DNA of 64,000 bases from Thamnaconus septentrionalis (taxonomy: Eukaryota > Chordata > Actinopteri > Tetraodontiformes > Monacanthidae). Each line of letters opens with the position of its first letter. Position 1 is the first letter of the stretch. Both the position numbers and the translations under genes were made by a program. This document shows, piece after piece, positions 13,201 through 25,132 of this stretch. The notes under the pieces are model-generated. The model saw only the letters and a list, made by a program, of their open reading frames with translations, did not search any database and was not told where the DNA came from. The stretch lies in contig CM020518.1 of assembly GCA_009823395.1 (NCBI GenBank), positions 12,148,501 to 12,212,500 on the forward strand, read 5' to 3'.

Positions 13201-16200
13201 TCTTTGGTTTCAGGGTTTGTTTGTGATTTTTCTTCATTTGGTTGGTATGATATTCAACCAATTAGCTGTTCCCTGATCAAACCACTTTAACTTTGTTTTG
13301 AAAAGTTTGATATTTATCGACAGCAAACGGTTGAGGAATCTTAAGACGACGGTTCAGCAGCGACACTGGAATTTTGCTATGATCATCATTAATTTACCAA
13401 AAAAAACAACAAAATAAAAACCAACAACCCTCCCAGCTTCTGCTTTTATTGGAAAGTCCATTTCGAAGGGTCCGGGCCAGATAATAAACATGACTTGAAT
13501 CAGCCTCGGCATTAACGGGAAGACCGGCGGCGGAGTGAAGGGGCTGTAAATGACGGCATCAGTGAGTCGGCAGGAACTAGATCCGTAATATCTGGAAGCA
13601 GTGCGGGGTTCGTGCTGTATTATGTATGAAGTGCTCAACGCGGACATAAATCCAGTGGTTTAATCCATTGTTCTGAGGCGACTGCACGTCAAGTGCGCGG
13701 ACTTACGACCGGCTTTGTTCCGTGCGCAGACACAAAGGCTTCTGAAGAGAAAGGCCTCCGTCGCCGCGGTGGCGATACGGAGTGCGTCAAATCCAAAGTG
13801 TGACCTTCTGGCTGTCGTCACAATAGACTCGACGTGACGTCAAAGGTTTTTTCAAAGGATACAGAGCAGTTTTCCCTTGTTTTCGCCTTTACAGGGACCT
13901 ACGTCCACAAGGAATGCGAGCGGGACCTGGAGCAGGGCACGTGTATCCCCTGCGAGGACGGACAGACGTACACCGAGCACTCCAACGGCATGAACCGCTG
14001 CCTGCCGTGCACGCACTGCCGCTCGGGTAAGAGCACGACGCCACATCGCTGTTTTTACGTGCACGCAAATAATCGGAATAAAGGCCCAGTCGGATTGAAA
14101 ATGCCGCGTGTAAACACGTCAGTCGGAAGATTCGATCCGATCCGGTCCGAAATTTCATTCCGAAAGACAGAGGTGGATTATGCCGATCATTATTCCGAAT
14201 GGCGTCCATGTGCACACCCATTCGCATCCTGTCTTCCTGGTTGGGGTCAAATTATCTCCACTGTGCATGTGTGCTACGTCAGCGTGACGCGTTTCCGACT
14301 TTGCCGTTTTTCGGGAAACGGGTCGCAAAACTGGTCCATATTAAAAAGAACTACATTAACATGCCCAAATGTTTTATTCTGATGAAACGCTTGGTGCGTG
14401 TATACATACGTCATGATGGGATCATTTTATTTAGTGTCCATGCAAAGAGTGAATTTTGGAATTTACGCTCGAACAAGGTTTAAATCGGATTTGAGAAATT
14501 TTGCGCATGTAGGCATAGCTACATTGTTTACATGCATGCATGTTTACATGCATGTAAACATGTACATTGCCACTGTACATTTAAAAATTACACGAATCCG
14601 ATTCCGGCGCGAAGTCGGTCCCGGTGGAAGACGGCTGGGTGTCACGTTGCAGCCAAGACTTGGAGCGATCAGCGCAACAATGAGTGGGAGCACAACCTTA
14701 AAGCAGTGACGTACGCAGCCGTTTAACTGTAACTTTTGCCCGAAGAAATTGCCTTATTCTGTTTCTTCTTATTCTGATGAAGGTACGAGCAGCAGCAGCT
14801 TGCGACCCTTGACGTCGTCTCTCATTGAAGCCAAAGCTTGCTAGTTCAAGACTCAATGTACCGTGTGCTTTGCTGATACACTCTGAAAATGCACTGCAAT
14901 CACATTTGTGTGTTTTAATGTCTTTTGTGACCTGCTTTTATAAAATGTCACCAGCCCCATTTCATAAAAAAAAAAAAAAAAAATGCCATTGAAAGGTGAG
15001 CCTTTTAAATAGAACCGGCTCAGTATTCAGTCTGAAGTTTTAATGATCTGTGGTCAGCAGTGTTCTTCCACTTTGGAGCAAAAGAAAAACAATCCCTTTT
15101 AAAAAAAAAAAAAAAAAAAGAAAGAAAGAAAGAAGAAGAAGAAATAAAGGAAGAAATCCCAACTGGATTGGCCTTTAATCCCAAACTGGGATCCTCTGTA
15201 ATTCAGTCGGACAGAGATAGGCCGTATTGTTTGGGGAAGTTAATACCTTTTTGTCTGCGCCTTTCAGCCTTTCAGGCCCGGCCGCTGAGAAACGTGGTCT
15301 TATGATGTTACATGAGGCAGCAGGGCGTGTCCCAAGTGGGTTTTGTTTCGCGGGCCCAGCGCGTCTCGGGAGGTTTTTGGCTCCTGCGTCCGTCTCACCT
15401 GGCCCGGCCCTGGGTGTGGCCCTGTCTCTTTGTGTCCCACACTGGGCGTCTTTGTTGTCCAATGAAAGGCCGGGGGAAGGCAGCGGCAGAGACTAGTGTT
15501 ACACGGCCCCCCGTCTTTTTGTTCCCTTTCATTGCGGCTCGGAAGATCGAGCTCCTCTGTGTTTTCGCGCTCCCTTTTTTTTTTTATTAACTATCTTCTA
15601 ATTGATCGTCGACTTTTGGGGCAGCGAGCACATGAAGGGAGCTGAGCGGGGCCTCTGTTAGCGACTCCGTTAGCGCCGGGCTCCGCCGTGTCTTCCGCCT
15701 TTTTGAAACGCAGCGTTTTATCAACAATGCGGCGGCGGCTTTTTTAAACTGTGAAACGAAGCTCATTCTTCACCCGTAACATGTTTGCACTTCGGTTTTA
15801 TAAATAGCTCAGATCAGACGGGAAACGCAGAGAAAGCCACCGGGTTCAGATTTGGCTCGTTAGATTAAAGATAACATGATCCAGAAATGATGCAGTTTAT
15901 TCGCCCTGCGGCTGCCTGAGCACTAACTGGGCGCTATCTGAGCGCTAACTGAGTGCTAACTGAGCGCTAACTGAGCGCTAACTTGTCGTCTCTATATATT
16001 TCTCTCTTCCTAATGGACTTTCCTGCAAACTCAAAGTCATGTTGCTCTGTTCCGCTGGTGCATGCAAAGAATGTGGCTTTTTTTAAGCTAAACATAAAGT
16101 GAGCGAGAGAAAAAAAAAGAGCGTAGCTGGAGGGTGAAGAGGGTGGTGGCTTCCCACTCCATCCAATGAAACGACAAACAAATGCAACCAAACAGAGCGC

Positions 16201-19200
16201 GACTGTTCATCGCAGCCAAGCAAAGCCTGGCGTTATGTAAAAGCGCGTATCCCTCCAATTGGGCGTAATGTTGTCCGCGTTAGACTGTTTTTAATATAGC
16301 AGCAGCCGTGGCTGCGAGGACCTTGACATGATCAACAGATGAACAGATTTAGGATCAACAGACTAACATCAAAGTGGCCTTGTTTTTCCCCTCTGTTTGG
16401 ATTTCGTTGATGAGAGGAGAATGTTTGCAGAGTGACGCTGAAGTGGCCAGGCTGATCGCGCTTTATCATCCAGCAGATAAAACGAACATGACATCATGGC
16501 CTCGGGCATGACTCAATCCCACATATCAGGCCTTTGAACAAAAAAAAATAGACGTCTGTGTGTGTATACGTATATATTTATATATATCGATCAATGTTTT
16601 TTTTTTTTGTTTGTGTGCTTTTCTTCAGTTTATCGGTTATTAAACTCGAACCTCTCCCTGAAGAAATTGCCTTTGAACGCTAATTAAACTTTATGTGCCG
16701 CGTAGTATATCGCCAAAGCGTCTGCGGTGCTGCGACGAACTCGGTCGCCGTCCCCGTGGGAGCGTTTGTTTACGGTGACTGTCAGACGCAAGTAAGCGAA
16801 AAAAGCCCCCCGAAAACAGTCCAGGAACCCGGGCCGATTTCCGCATTGTTGCTCATCTTTGAGGAAAAACAAAGAAGAAAGACGATCGAATTTATTCTCA
16901 ACCTGGAAACGAGACTGCAGCCCACGTGTGCGCGTTCTGGGTCAAGCCTGCGTCTGTTCAGCGTCCGGTCCCTGGACCAGGGCGTTGTTTACTCACACAG
17001 CAGCCATAAAATCCAGGTTGTTTTCTTCAGTCTGTGAGGATTCTCTATTTATGGAGCAACATCTCGTGAACATGGCTTTGATGCGAGACCAGGCCTTTCT
17101 CCCCTACAGCACTGAACTCATTCTGATGAAAACTTTGATAATGTCTGATAATTATAGTGATGTGGCAGGAAAAAAAAGAAGACAAGGATCTCATTGTCCA
17201 GAGTGGAAGAAAAAATTGCAGTGGAAATCTTTTCTTTGGGCCCGGCGGAGATCTGCAAAGTCTATTTGAACAGTCCAATGTACAAACACCTTATGGCGAT
17301 ATTTGCACAGCTTTATTACCGTGTTAATTTCGCTCATCATCGAACCTGCTCATAAAAGTGTTTACGACCCGGGTGACATCATCGCGTGGGCTGAAGTTTG
17401 TGTTTGCGGAGCTCCAAGTTGTGACCTGTGGACGCCGTGACTTCACAGCTGACCTCATTCCTGGGTCGTAAAAAGGTTCAGGGGTTAAACCGGGGCTTTA
17501 AAGGTTGCCCTGGAAATGAGTAACTCCGGAATGATGGGTCACATTTTTTTTGGTGGGCTTTTTGTTTATTTGTTTAAATGTGATGACTGAATTTTATTTC
17601 AGCGTTTAGTCGTGTGTTTGTCTTTTGATTGTTTTTATTCGTTCAAATTCCAGCGCAGCCTTGGCTGATTATTTCTGTCTGATTTTTTTTTTTTGTTCCT
17701 TCCCGCAGATGAGATCGAAACGGCTCATTGCACCAGGACGGCGGACACCAGGTGCAAGTGCAAACCAGGGACGTTCTGCGTCCCCGACCAGGCCTGTGAA
17801 GTCTGCAAACGCTGTGCCAAGTAAGTGACTCCAGCGTGAAGAAACGTTTTCATTCAATAATCTCAATGAGGAAGTCAGCAGTGTCATGACTGAGGAGAGA
17901 CAAAATAATCTGAATTTTCACTTTCGAGTTGTTCCTGCCCTAGCGTTTCAATCGATGTTCTGTTTCCTCTCTAAATCTCAAGGTGTAAATCCGGAGAGGT
18001 GGAGGTGAAGGAGTGCACCCCCTTCTCCAACACGCTGTGTCGAAAGCGGGACCCGTCTCCCACCAAGCCGTCCTCCGCCCTCCCGACGCCCGGCCCCACT
18101 TCTTCCTCGCCCGACTTGGGTGAGTTTTCGCTCTGATCCGTCCGTCCGGCGTCAGGAACTCCGGCTGACGTGCGTTTGGTTTCGCTTCCAGTTCTCCCTG
18201 TCTCCATTTCCCTGGTCCTCTTCATCCTCCTCATCCTCATCGGCCTGGCCGTGTGGTGGTTCATCATCAAGCGCCGTCGTGAGATACCATGTGAGTGTTC
18301 CCCCGTGTACGCCGGACATCCCGCGCTGTTCCTCTGCTCCAGGACACCTTGCCGAACGCCGCTTTCTTCTGTTCCTTTTCTGCCTCCAACAGGTTCACAG
18401 AGCCGCAGCGAGTCCAGCGAAATAGTCAAGATTCCCATCGTAAGTCGAGATCCTTTCCATTTTCTTTTCCGGCTCTCGTTGTGCAATCTGCTCGACCCGC
18501 CGTGTTTACGTCTGCTCAGGGCGAGAGCGGAGCCACGGCCGAGGAGAGACAAAATAATCAGAATGCCGGGCTCGAGGGGGAGGAGTCGCGTCCGGAGTCG
18601 CGGCCCCTCCTGCAGGAGACCCAGCCCGGGATGACCAAGGCCTCCCCTCCCCTGGAGGACGAGGACCGGGGCCTGGGAGACAGTCTGCCCAACACCACCA
18701 GCTCGTCTCAGACCAGCCTGTCCGGCCTGCCCACGGCCTCCGGCAGCACCCCGCGGCCCAGCCCCTCCGCCTTTAGGCTGCCCCCTGCAGACGTGGTGAG
18801 GAAACAGCCAGCGACGCCCTCCAGTCTTTTTTTTTTTTCCCTCTGCTCTTCTTTCTTTACCCTGATGTTCTTTACAGTTTTTTTTTCCTCTCTCGTGTTT
18901 GCAGAACGATCCCCTGCGATATCGATTGGTGCCACTTCTAGGTAAGATTCCAGCGAGCAGACTTTTCCTCCCGCTGCTCATCTCATTAAGATCATTTTTA
19001 CGCCTCCTAATTTGCCCTGAAAGGCAGCTGCGCGCTGAAAATTGCCCAACATATCGCATTTCAAAGCATCTCCTCGAGTTTTCCCATTAGCTGCCTGATA
19101 GATAAATAATCTCATGACAGTCAGGCAGGCCTTCAGGGAGTGGGGGGTTGGTGGGGGTGCTGAACGCGCCGCTTCTTCCTTTTTCATGGTAAATTAGCAG

Positions 19201-19641
19201 GGACACAGAGGATCAGGTGTAAATTGTCCTTTATTAAAACCTCTTTTTTCACCATTTTTGGATTAAGAATATTTTATCTACCTTTAATTTTGAGCTCATA
19301 ATACTTTCTTCTTTTTTTTTTCCTCCCTCACCTCAGGCTCAGAAAAATCCCTGAAGAAGAGCTTCGACCTGTTCGACGAGTACCTGGACGTGAGGATCCA
19401 CAACAAGTTCTTCCGAATGATCGGCGTCAGCGACAACCACATCCGCATGGCCGAGGGCGGCAGCTCCGTCGGCGACAAGGTCTACGAGCTGCTGAAGAAC
19501 TGGATGCAGAGGCAGGGACTCAAAGCCGACATCAACGACCTGCTGGGGGCGCTGCTGAGCATGGACCAGAAGCGCTCGGCGGAGGACATCGCGTCGGCGG
19601 CGCTGCGCCGGGGCTACTACAGGCACGCCGACGCCCCCTGA
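443..19641 (+). CDS. tnfrsf10b: TNF receptor superfamily death receptor, TRAIL-receptor-like (10 coding exons, 452 aa)
   Basis: Single-pass plasma-membrane death receptor. In this family ligand binding recruits FADD and caspase-8 through the death domain. Exons: 443-475, 12339-12519, 13895-14026, 17709-17820, 17983-18119, 18192-18290, 18393-18439, 18520-18795, 18905-18941, 19337-19641; all junctions are GT-AG and in phase. Residues 1 to about 27 form a signal peptide split by intron 1. Residues of about 60-185 carry cysteine-rich repeats (for example CIPCEDGQTY, CTRTADTRCKCKPGTFC, CTPFSNTLC). A Pro/Ser/Thr stalk follows, then a transmembrane segment at about 199-225 ending in KRRR. An acidic, Pro/Ser-rich cytoplasmic linker leads to a death domain at about 355-445 in the last exon, with the conserved Trp in LLKNWMQRQG. 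The cysteine repeats also resemble Fas, but the death domain (DLFDEYLDV, MIGVSDNHI) is closer to TRAIL receptors and to the fish haematopoietic death receptor. Domain architecture is certain; the exact orthologue name is not. Confidence 0.82.
1202..1255. repeat. CTG/CAG triplet microsatellite in death-receptor intron 1
   Basis: Twelve uninterrupted CTG units (1202-1237), then two CCG units and four further CTG/CTC units. It lies in intron 1, about 730 bases after exon 1, and is not coding in the gene model. Confidence 0.95.
2650..3125. repeat. Teleost interspersed repeat rich in AAAGTAATNNAATTACT words
   Basis: The segment is full of short words such as AAAAGTAATGCAAC, GGTAATCTAATTACTTC and ATCTAGTTACATTACTC on both strands, a pattern I recognise from a dispersed fish DNA-transposon-like repeat. 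Its outer parts (GTTGGGATTACTCC near 2650; GTTACTCTTGTTGGCG near 3112) are weakly inverted. The class is not assigned. It lies in intron 1 of the death receptor. Confidence 0.5.
4289..4347. repeat. GGCTG/GGCTC pentanucleotide repeat
   Basis: About four tandem GGCTG units run directly into about six GGCTC units, giving a compound pentanucleotide array in intron 1 of the death receptor. The minus strand reads as SRAEP repeats, which is an artefact of the array and not a protein. Confidence 0.9.
6747..7208. mobile_element. Non-autonomous DNA transposon with GCTGCRTTTCCAYTAC inverted ends
   Basis: The left end (6747-6763, GGCTGCATTTCCATTAC) and the reverse complement of the right end (7192-7207) match as terminal inverted repeats. 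The interior has further inverted words such as TAATGGAAACAC. A related truncated segment occurs at 59190-59325. No transposase reading frame is present. I cannot define the target-site duplication, so the superfamily is left open. Confidence 0.55.
8474..8740. repeat. Teleost interspersed repeat starting GATTGATATAGCACTTT
   Basis: It begins with the widespread fish motif 'gattgatatagcactttcc' followed by AAAGCACTTTACA, and ends with 'tttgatccgccaaccttt' and 'ctacctcctgagctcc'. The order of these blocks matches a common dispersed fish repeat. No open frame is conserved. It lies in intron 1 of the death receptor. Confidence 0.55.
10081..10325. repeat. Teleost repeat built on AAGTAAAAGTA words
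   Basis: Many near-copies of AAGTAAAAGTA and TACTTAAGTAAA occur in about 240 bases, a composition typical of a dispersed fish repeat. The class is unknown. It lies in intron 1 of the death receptor. Confidence 0.5.
10990..11290. repeat. Polypyrimidine then polypurine low-complexity tracts
   Basis: A CCCT/CCTC-rich tract (about 11008-11060) is followed by a GGGAA/GGCA-rich tract (about 11140-11275) on the same strand. A long forward open frame (10756-11571) spans this but has only low-complexity composition. It lies in the last 1.4 kb of intron 1. Confidence 0.6.
14040..14740. repeat. DNA-transposon-like repeat with TTTACATGCATGTAAA words
   Basis: The segment between exons 3 and 4 of the death receptor carries repeated words such as CGGAATAAAGG, TTCCGAATGG, GTGTAAACAC and TTTACATGCATGTAAACATG in both orientations. 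This is the style of fish MITEs whose ends read GTTTACATG. The palindrome at about 14527-14562 is its strongest structure. Boundaries are approximate and the superfamily is unproven. Confidence 0.4.
15917..15982. repeat. 11-bp minisatellite, six copies
   Basis: Six tandem copies of TGAGCGCTAAC (15917, 15928, 15939, 15950, 15961, 15972). The last two copies and the third are identical; the others differ by one to two bases. It lies in intron 3 of the death receptor. Each unit contains AGCGCT, a short palindrome. Confidence 0.9.
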
Positions 19642-20593
19642 GCGGCGGAGTCGGCACGCCAGCCCGCGTGCGCGCGCACACACACATACACACACATACT
19701 CGCACGCGCACACACACACGGCGATCAAGACTGACCAGCACGTGACGCTGCGTCTGGCGAAACAGGCTTACCTCTCTGTGGCTGAGCGGCCACCTTTTTT
19801 TTTTTTGGTTTGGAAAAAAGAAGAAGAAAAAAAGCCAGTAGTTTTGAACAGAAATACACAATTGAAGGCGGCGCGAGAAAAAAAAAAAAAAAGAGCCGCC
19901 GACAAAGCTGTAAAGAATGGAAAAAATGAAGAACGTCGTTCGGGTGCCGTTCCGGTGCGTCACAGAGGCGGCGTCTTCCTGAAAGTGGGCTGCGTCTCGT
20001 AGTGTCGCGCAACCCCGTCACTTAAAGCTTCTACCCGCCCCGCGACGGAAACAGGCGTCATACACTGGTTCGCTGGAGTGGCATTAGACGGTGTCACCAG
20101 CTCTGTGTCCCCCCACCTGACCCCCCCCCCCCTCTTTGCTGCACTGACCTCTTGGCACATGTAGGATTGTACAGAAAAGCCACGAGCCGCGACTGATTCC
20201 TTCGCAATGCGGCTCACCAACGTTTTCCTGAAATGGAGGAAGGAAAATCTTGTCCGTTTTCTTGTTATTTGTGTGTTTGTTTGTTTCCTTTTTTTTCTTT
20301 TAAAGTGCAGCCTTTCGAATCAAAAAAAAAAAAAAAAGAAAAACCTTCCGAGTGCCTTTTGATTTCTTTCGGATCACGTTCCTTTAATGCGTTGATTCAG
20401 GCGCTCAGAAGATCATAGAGATGCTTCCAGTCCCCGTTCAGTCCAGTTACTGCCCTTCACTCACAGTCCGGACGGCGTAGGAGGAGCTTCACGAGCAAAT
20501 TTCACAATTTTTCATGTAACTTCAAGGTTTATTTATTTTTCATATTTATTGTATTGACTATTAATGGTCACTATTTATCAGTTACCGGAACAG

Positions 20594-20632
20594 CCCCTGG
20601 GGAGCAGGTGGCCTGCTGCTCCCCTGCAGGGG
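20594..20632 (+). other. GC-rich hairpin in the death-receptor 3' UTR
   Basis: The segment CCCCTGGGGAGCAGG pairs with CCTGCTGCTCCCCTGCAGGGG just downstream, with one short bulge and a TGG loop. It follows an AU-rich patch. The stem is visible in the sequence; any role in mRNA stability is inference. Confidence 0.5.
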
Positions 20633-22422
20633 TGACGTGTAGTTACAGGAAGAAATGACTGAAATCTCCTTTTTATCCCCCCCTCCCTAATGAATTTTAC
20701 GCCGTTTCTACTCAACGTGAGCCTTTTTCCAAACGGCGGGATCCCGAGTGCAGAGTTATCAAATGATATTTGAAATCATCTTTCAGAAGCAGCGGCCGTT
20801 CTCGCTCCTGCTGGTTTAGCGAAACCCGCTGCTTGGCAGACAGACAGGCTCTCAAAATTCCAGCGAGAGAGATTTTTTCTTTTTCCTTTTTTTGTTCGTT
20901 ATTGACCCTAATTCGAGATTCTCAATGGTTACGCTCAGCCCTCAGACTGAGCGGCAGAAATCCAATCAAGTAGTTCAGCTTGTTACCCTTCCACAATTCA
21001 GACAACTGGAGCCAAAGTCTGGCTGCTCACACGCTCCAAGGCCCAGTGTGTCGGTGGTTTGAAAGCATCTTGTAAACAGCAGAGTAGCTTTTTATTCATC
21101 GCGTGTAGCTTTACGCCCGCCATGGTGTCGTCACTTAAGAGCTCAACCTTTTAAAAAAAATAAGATAAAAATCACTCAATGCGAGCTGCCCTGCGCTGAG
21201 CAGGTGACAGTGTCACTCTGCAACTGTTTTTTTTCCCACTACTGTGGGAAAATTCCTCACGGTGACGGCCTTTCTGACGCTAATTCCTGTTTACTGATGT
21301 CCACGTTGATCCCGCATCTCTCTTCGACTCACTGTGACGTTGGAGAAGATTTGCGAGGCCATGTGTAGATTTCCATTCCATCCAGAATTGCCGTCTCCTC
21401 CATGCAAGTGGAAAGTTTTGTACAGTACAAACAATTAGCAGAAATTTAAAAAAAAAAGAAAAAGCACAACATTTTTTTGTTTTGTTTTGAGTGACCTCAA
21501 ATATCACCATGAATCAGAATGTGGCCTTTCTTCACTTGATGCCTATGCCTGGGTCCCACTGAATGTCTCAGACTGGGCCTTAGCAGCTGAGCGTTAGCAA
21601 GTCAAACTAATGTGTACATCTCAGGAATTAGTGAGTAACACATGTCTTTGTTTTGTTTGTAGCTAATGAATTCTTATGTTGAGACTCTATGAAGAGAGTT
21701 GATGTATTTTATCCATTCTGAGTAGACTAAGCTGACGAGCAAACTGGCTTCCCTATGACTCGATAGAAACCTCCTCTGGATTTGATTTTTTTTTAAAATA
21801 GAAACTGAAGTTAATTTTCCCCAATGTTCTCTCATTGTACATACAGCTGTGCAGAAAACACACACCTCACAAAGTTTATAGATATATATATATATATTGT
21901 ACATAAAAAGCCAAATTGAATATAGTGAGGTACAGTGTAGAGTAAGTGACAGCAGGTCGTGCCAAGTTAAATTGGAATGTGCCCTTTTTTTCTGCAGCCA
22001 TTTGTGTATAAAGGAAAGTTACAGAGTTCTATGTTATTGCTTTAAGGAGTGATGCTACAGTGCTGGCACTGCCATCTACTGACAGACAATGAGAATGCAG
22101 CCCGCATTTGCGCTTTCTTTTCACTCCACCCTCCTGAAGCAGCGAAGCGGTGACGAGGCTGCGGTGCGTTTGTCTCCCTGGCCGCTCATGTGAGCGCGGG
22201 GGAGCTTTTTTTTCCCCACCCTGTCCTTTTTTAAAAGCGTTTTATTACCTTTTGCATTTTTTCACATTTTTCTTTCAATTTCTGAAGCTGTTCAAGCAGC
22301 TGAAACGTCTGTCCAGCGTTGCCGTCGAAGCCATCGTCTTGCCCGCCGTTATCCGTTGCTTGTGTTCGATTTCAAAATGTAAATTACGTCAATGCGTAAA
22401 AGCTGTTTCTATGTCGGTTTTA

Positions 22423-22428
22423 AATAAA
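22423..22428 (+). terminator. tnfrsf10b: Poly-A signal AATAAA of the death-receptor gene
   Basis: A canonical AATAAA is followed after about 20-40 bases by TGTTTTGTACAG and a T/G-rich stretch (TTTTTCATGGTCTCTGAATGTGTTGG), which is the expected downstream element. It is the first full signal of this quality after the stop codon. Confidence 0.65.
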
Positions 22429-24129
22429 TGTTTTGTACAGATCCTCCTCGAATGATTTTTCATGGTCTCTGAATGTGTTGGTCAAACTGGGACAAAGAAA
22501 CCTGCCCCCCCCTTACTGAACAAGTAAGCAACGCTTTTATTGGTGTGTCCACCTTCCTTTTGTCAACTTTTTATACCTACCGCTACACTAATCACATAAT
22601 AACATTGGATAACAATGAAAATGTGGGTTTCAAGACACCATAAGACATGAAAGACGTACAGTAAACAGGAAGCTCCTGCAAGCCTAGCTTGTGCTAAGGA
22701 GGTTAGCATGGTGCGGAACTAGCAGTATTTTAATCAGGATGTCTTCTAACATTTCACAAGTTAGAAGAACACACAATAATTCTGAAGGCTTTTTCTAAAT
22801 GGGCAAGTTTTCACTCTACTCCTAAGTGACTGGTACGTTTAACACTGACCAGGGGCCTGCGACAGGCTGCCAATGTTTCCCAATGGGTCCCATAAGAAGC
22901 CTCCGGCTACAGCAACCAATGTGTTTTCGCAGCACAATACCAATCACCCTCCGCATGCACTCCGTCACGACACTTCTAATGCGCTCCCTACCAGATGGAT
23001 CCCATTGGCTGAGTCATGGCCTCCCAACTGTTGTGCTAAGTTAACTTCCGTTCTCCATCAGATATGGTGCTTGTGTGTCACTTCCTCCCTCTGTGCTCTC
23101 TGCTCTTTTTTTCCGTTGAAATATGTTTTATTATCCAGAGAGGCCTCCATCTCCTGCTCGTGTCTATTTCTGGATTTTGTCCTCTCCCTGCAAAGCTAAT
23201 GACCTCGACCCATCCCAGAGCTAAATTCCAACATCCTTCACACTGGATTCGCTTCTTTCGTTTCTCTTTTCTTTTTTTAAACCAACAAAACCGCATCTGA
23301 ATAGTTCTGCGCAGCGAGGCCTCCTGATCCGAGGTCAAGCCCTCATTTGTCTCACTAATTCCAACACCGTCTCTCAGAATTGCGGCGTATCTGCCGTTTT
23401 CGTTGGAGTGCTGCCAGCTTGCAGAGGAGCAGCTTGGGAAAAAGTGCAGATGACTGGCCGAAGCATCTAAACAGCCATTAAACTTCTTTCGAACTCTCAC
23501 GTCTGTTGCTCGCGCCATATTCTCAATATTCGGAGTCAAAGCGTTTTTGAAAGTTTGAGAAGATGCTTTGTCACAACTGAGCATCATGGATGATCCTCTA
23601 ATTATCCCATGAAAACATGATTGGTTTACCCATCACCCATCTCACTAATAACTCACAGGCCCGACAGAGCAGCCGCACCAGCAGGAGCTGCAACAGCTGT
23701 TTTCTTTCTTTATGAAGAAGAGAAACAAACCTTGGGGGCACTGGGAAGCAATAAACATTAGTTGAAAGTCAAATGCTAACAGAAATAACCATACGGTGCA
23801 TCATCAGTCTTGTGAACACTTCTTGGACATGTGGGTGCATTGATTTAAATTTTTTTTGGTAATTTCCTGACTTTGCCCGATGCGCCATCATGAGGTCAAT
23901 CATTCTTCTGCATCTTCTGTATTCTGTTCTATTGCACAAGTAAAAGCATTGTCTGTCTGATATGGCATTGAGGCAGGCGTGCAGCTATTCACGGTGTTAA
24001 ACTGCAGCAGCTGTTGAAGGGAGATGCAATCAGTGTAGTTTTGGCCCCCTGTGTGTTGTTCTGTTTCCACTCCTCTACGTCCTCGGTTCCGCATTTCGTC
24101 AAGGCATCCAATCACAGTCCAGCACTAGT

Positions 24130-24390
24130 CAAGGTCTGTGTGTTTAAAGGGTAGCGTAGCTCGTTCCCTTGTGGCATTGATTTTAGCAGTGATGCTCTTT
24201 GCATCAGGTCACGAGGTTGAGCAGGGAGCTGCAGGTTTTTGCAGGAGGCTGAAAACAGAGGGCTAAATATGCTGTCTTCTGGTGATCATTTGAAGCTTTT
24301 GATGCGCTGATGAATCATACAGGGGTCTGCAATAAAACATAAAATGTGAAAATGGGTGGAATATGACAACTCTAAAGTTTCCATGTGTCA
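24130..24390. repeat. Copy of a dispersed repeat marked by AACAGAGGGCTAA
   Basis: It shares the blocks GCAGGAGGCTG, AAAACAGAGGGCTAAATA and AATGGGTGGAATA, in the same order and orientation, with segments in trappc13 intron 5 (30238-31030) and partly intron 10 (34838-35060). This marks a local three-copy repeat family of unknown class. Confidence 0.6.
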
Positions 24391-25091
24391 TCAACAGGGA
24401 CGTAACGTCACATAGAGGCTTCAAAAACTGATCTAATTGTCAACGGCGGAAAATAAGTAGAAATACAAATCATGCTCTTTTTTTTTATTGTTTGCGATCA
24501 GTTGTAATGCGGACCCATGGCTTGATGCAGTGTTTGCACTATGTGTTTGACCAACCTGTTTGACTTCCTGAGCCTCTAATCCATGCAAATGATAATTATA
24601 CATGGACGGGACCAATCAAACAAGACTAGAATAAACAATCTAAATCATTAAAATTATAACAACACACATATGGAACATAATGACCGTGATGAGAATCTTT
24701 ACAGACCGAAAAGTAAGTGGAGTCCTTGTGCTTATTAACGTCAATGTGACGAACGAAGCGACATATTTTCTTATTATTTCACTGTATTTATGTCTGCATC
24801 AGTTGGTCAAGACGAAAGACTCCAAGAAGATGAAGCAACTTTTTGCGAGTTGCGTCTTTGCCCACCAAGCTGCTACTGGACAGCGTGGAAAGGCACGGCG
24901 TTCCTGCCTCTGCGAGTCTCAGCGGTGCCAGTGATATGTGAGAGGCTCGAACTGGAGGTGGGAACCATCTGAGGCTGCCCAAACTCAATGATCCTAATTG
25001 ATCTGGCACTTTGCTGCTGGAGCCGAGCACTGGGGCCGGGAGTCCAAGTGTGGGATCCGCCGACCAACAATCTGGTGCCTGAGGAGGGAAT

Positions 25092-25132
25092 ATGATGATG
25101 ATGATGATGAAGATGATGGTGATGGTAATGTG
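25092..25132. repeat. (ATG)n microsatellite
   Basis: Imperfect run of ATG/GAT triplets with GAA and GGT interruptions, in the intergenic region upstream of trappc13. A poly-A run follows at 25155-25170. Confidence 0.85.

Larger units (their letters stand above)
19642..22450 (+). other. tnfrsf10b: 3' UTR of the death-receptor gene
   Basis: After the stop codon at 19639-19641 no further splice acceptor or domain is recognised, and the first good poly-A signal is at 22423. This gives a UTR of about 2.8 kb. It contains a (CA)n-rich stretch (about 19676-19720), homopolymer runs near 19797-19810 and 19878-19892, an AU-rich patch with ATTTATTTTTC (about 20527-20560) and a GC-rich hairpin (20594-20632). 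An earlier cleavage site cannot be excluded. Confidence 0.6.

Noticed and set aside
13834..14382. Longer reading of receptor exon 3 as one 182-residue protein
   Set aside because: The frame runs through the acceptor at 13894 and donor at 14027 into a transposon-like repeat; only 13895-14026 fits the cysteine-rich domain and phase.
15917..15982. Short tandem repeats considered as a CRISPR-like array
   Set aside because: Units are directly adjacent with no spacers, in a vertebrate intron.
17971..19059. Minus-strand open frame of 362 residues
   Set aside because: It lies antisense to death-receptor exons 5-9 and their short introns; its Arg/Gly-rich composition comes from the GC-rich coding strand. 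No domain is recognisable.
23078..23587. Minus-strand frame of 169 residues in the intergenic region
   Set aside because: No recognisable domain, no splice context and no biased composition that would support coding; a protein search would settle it.
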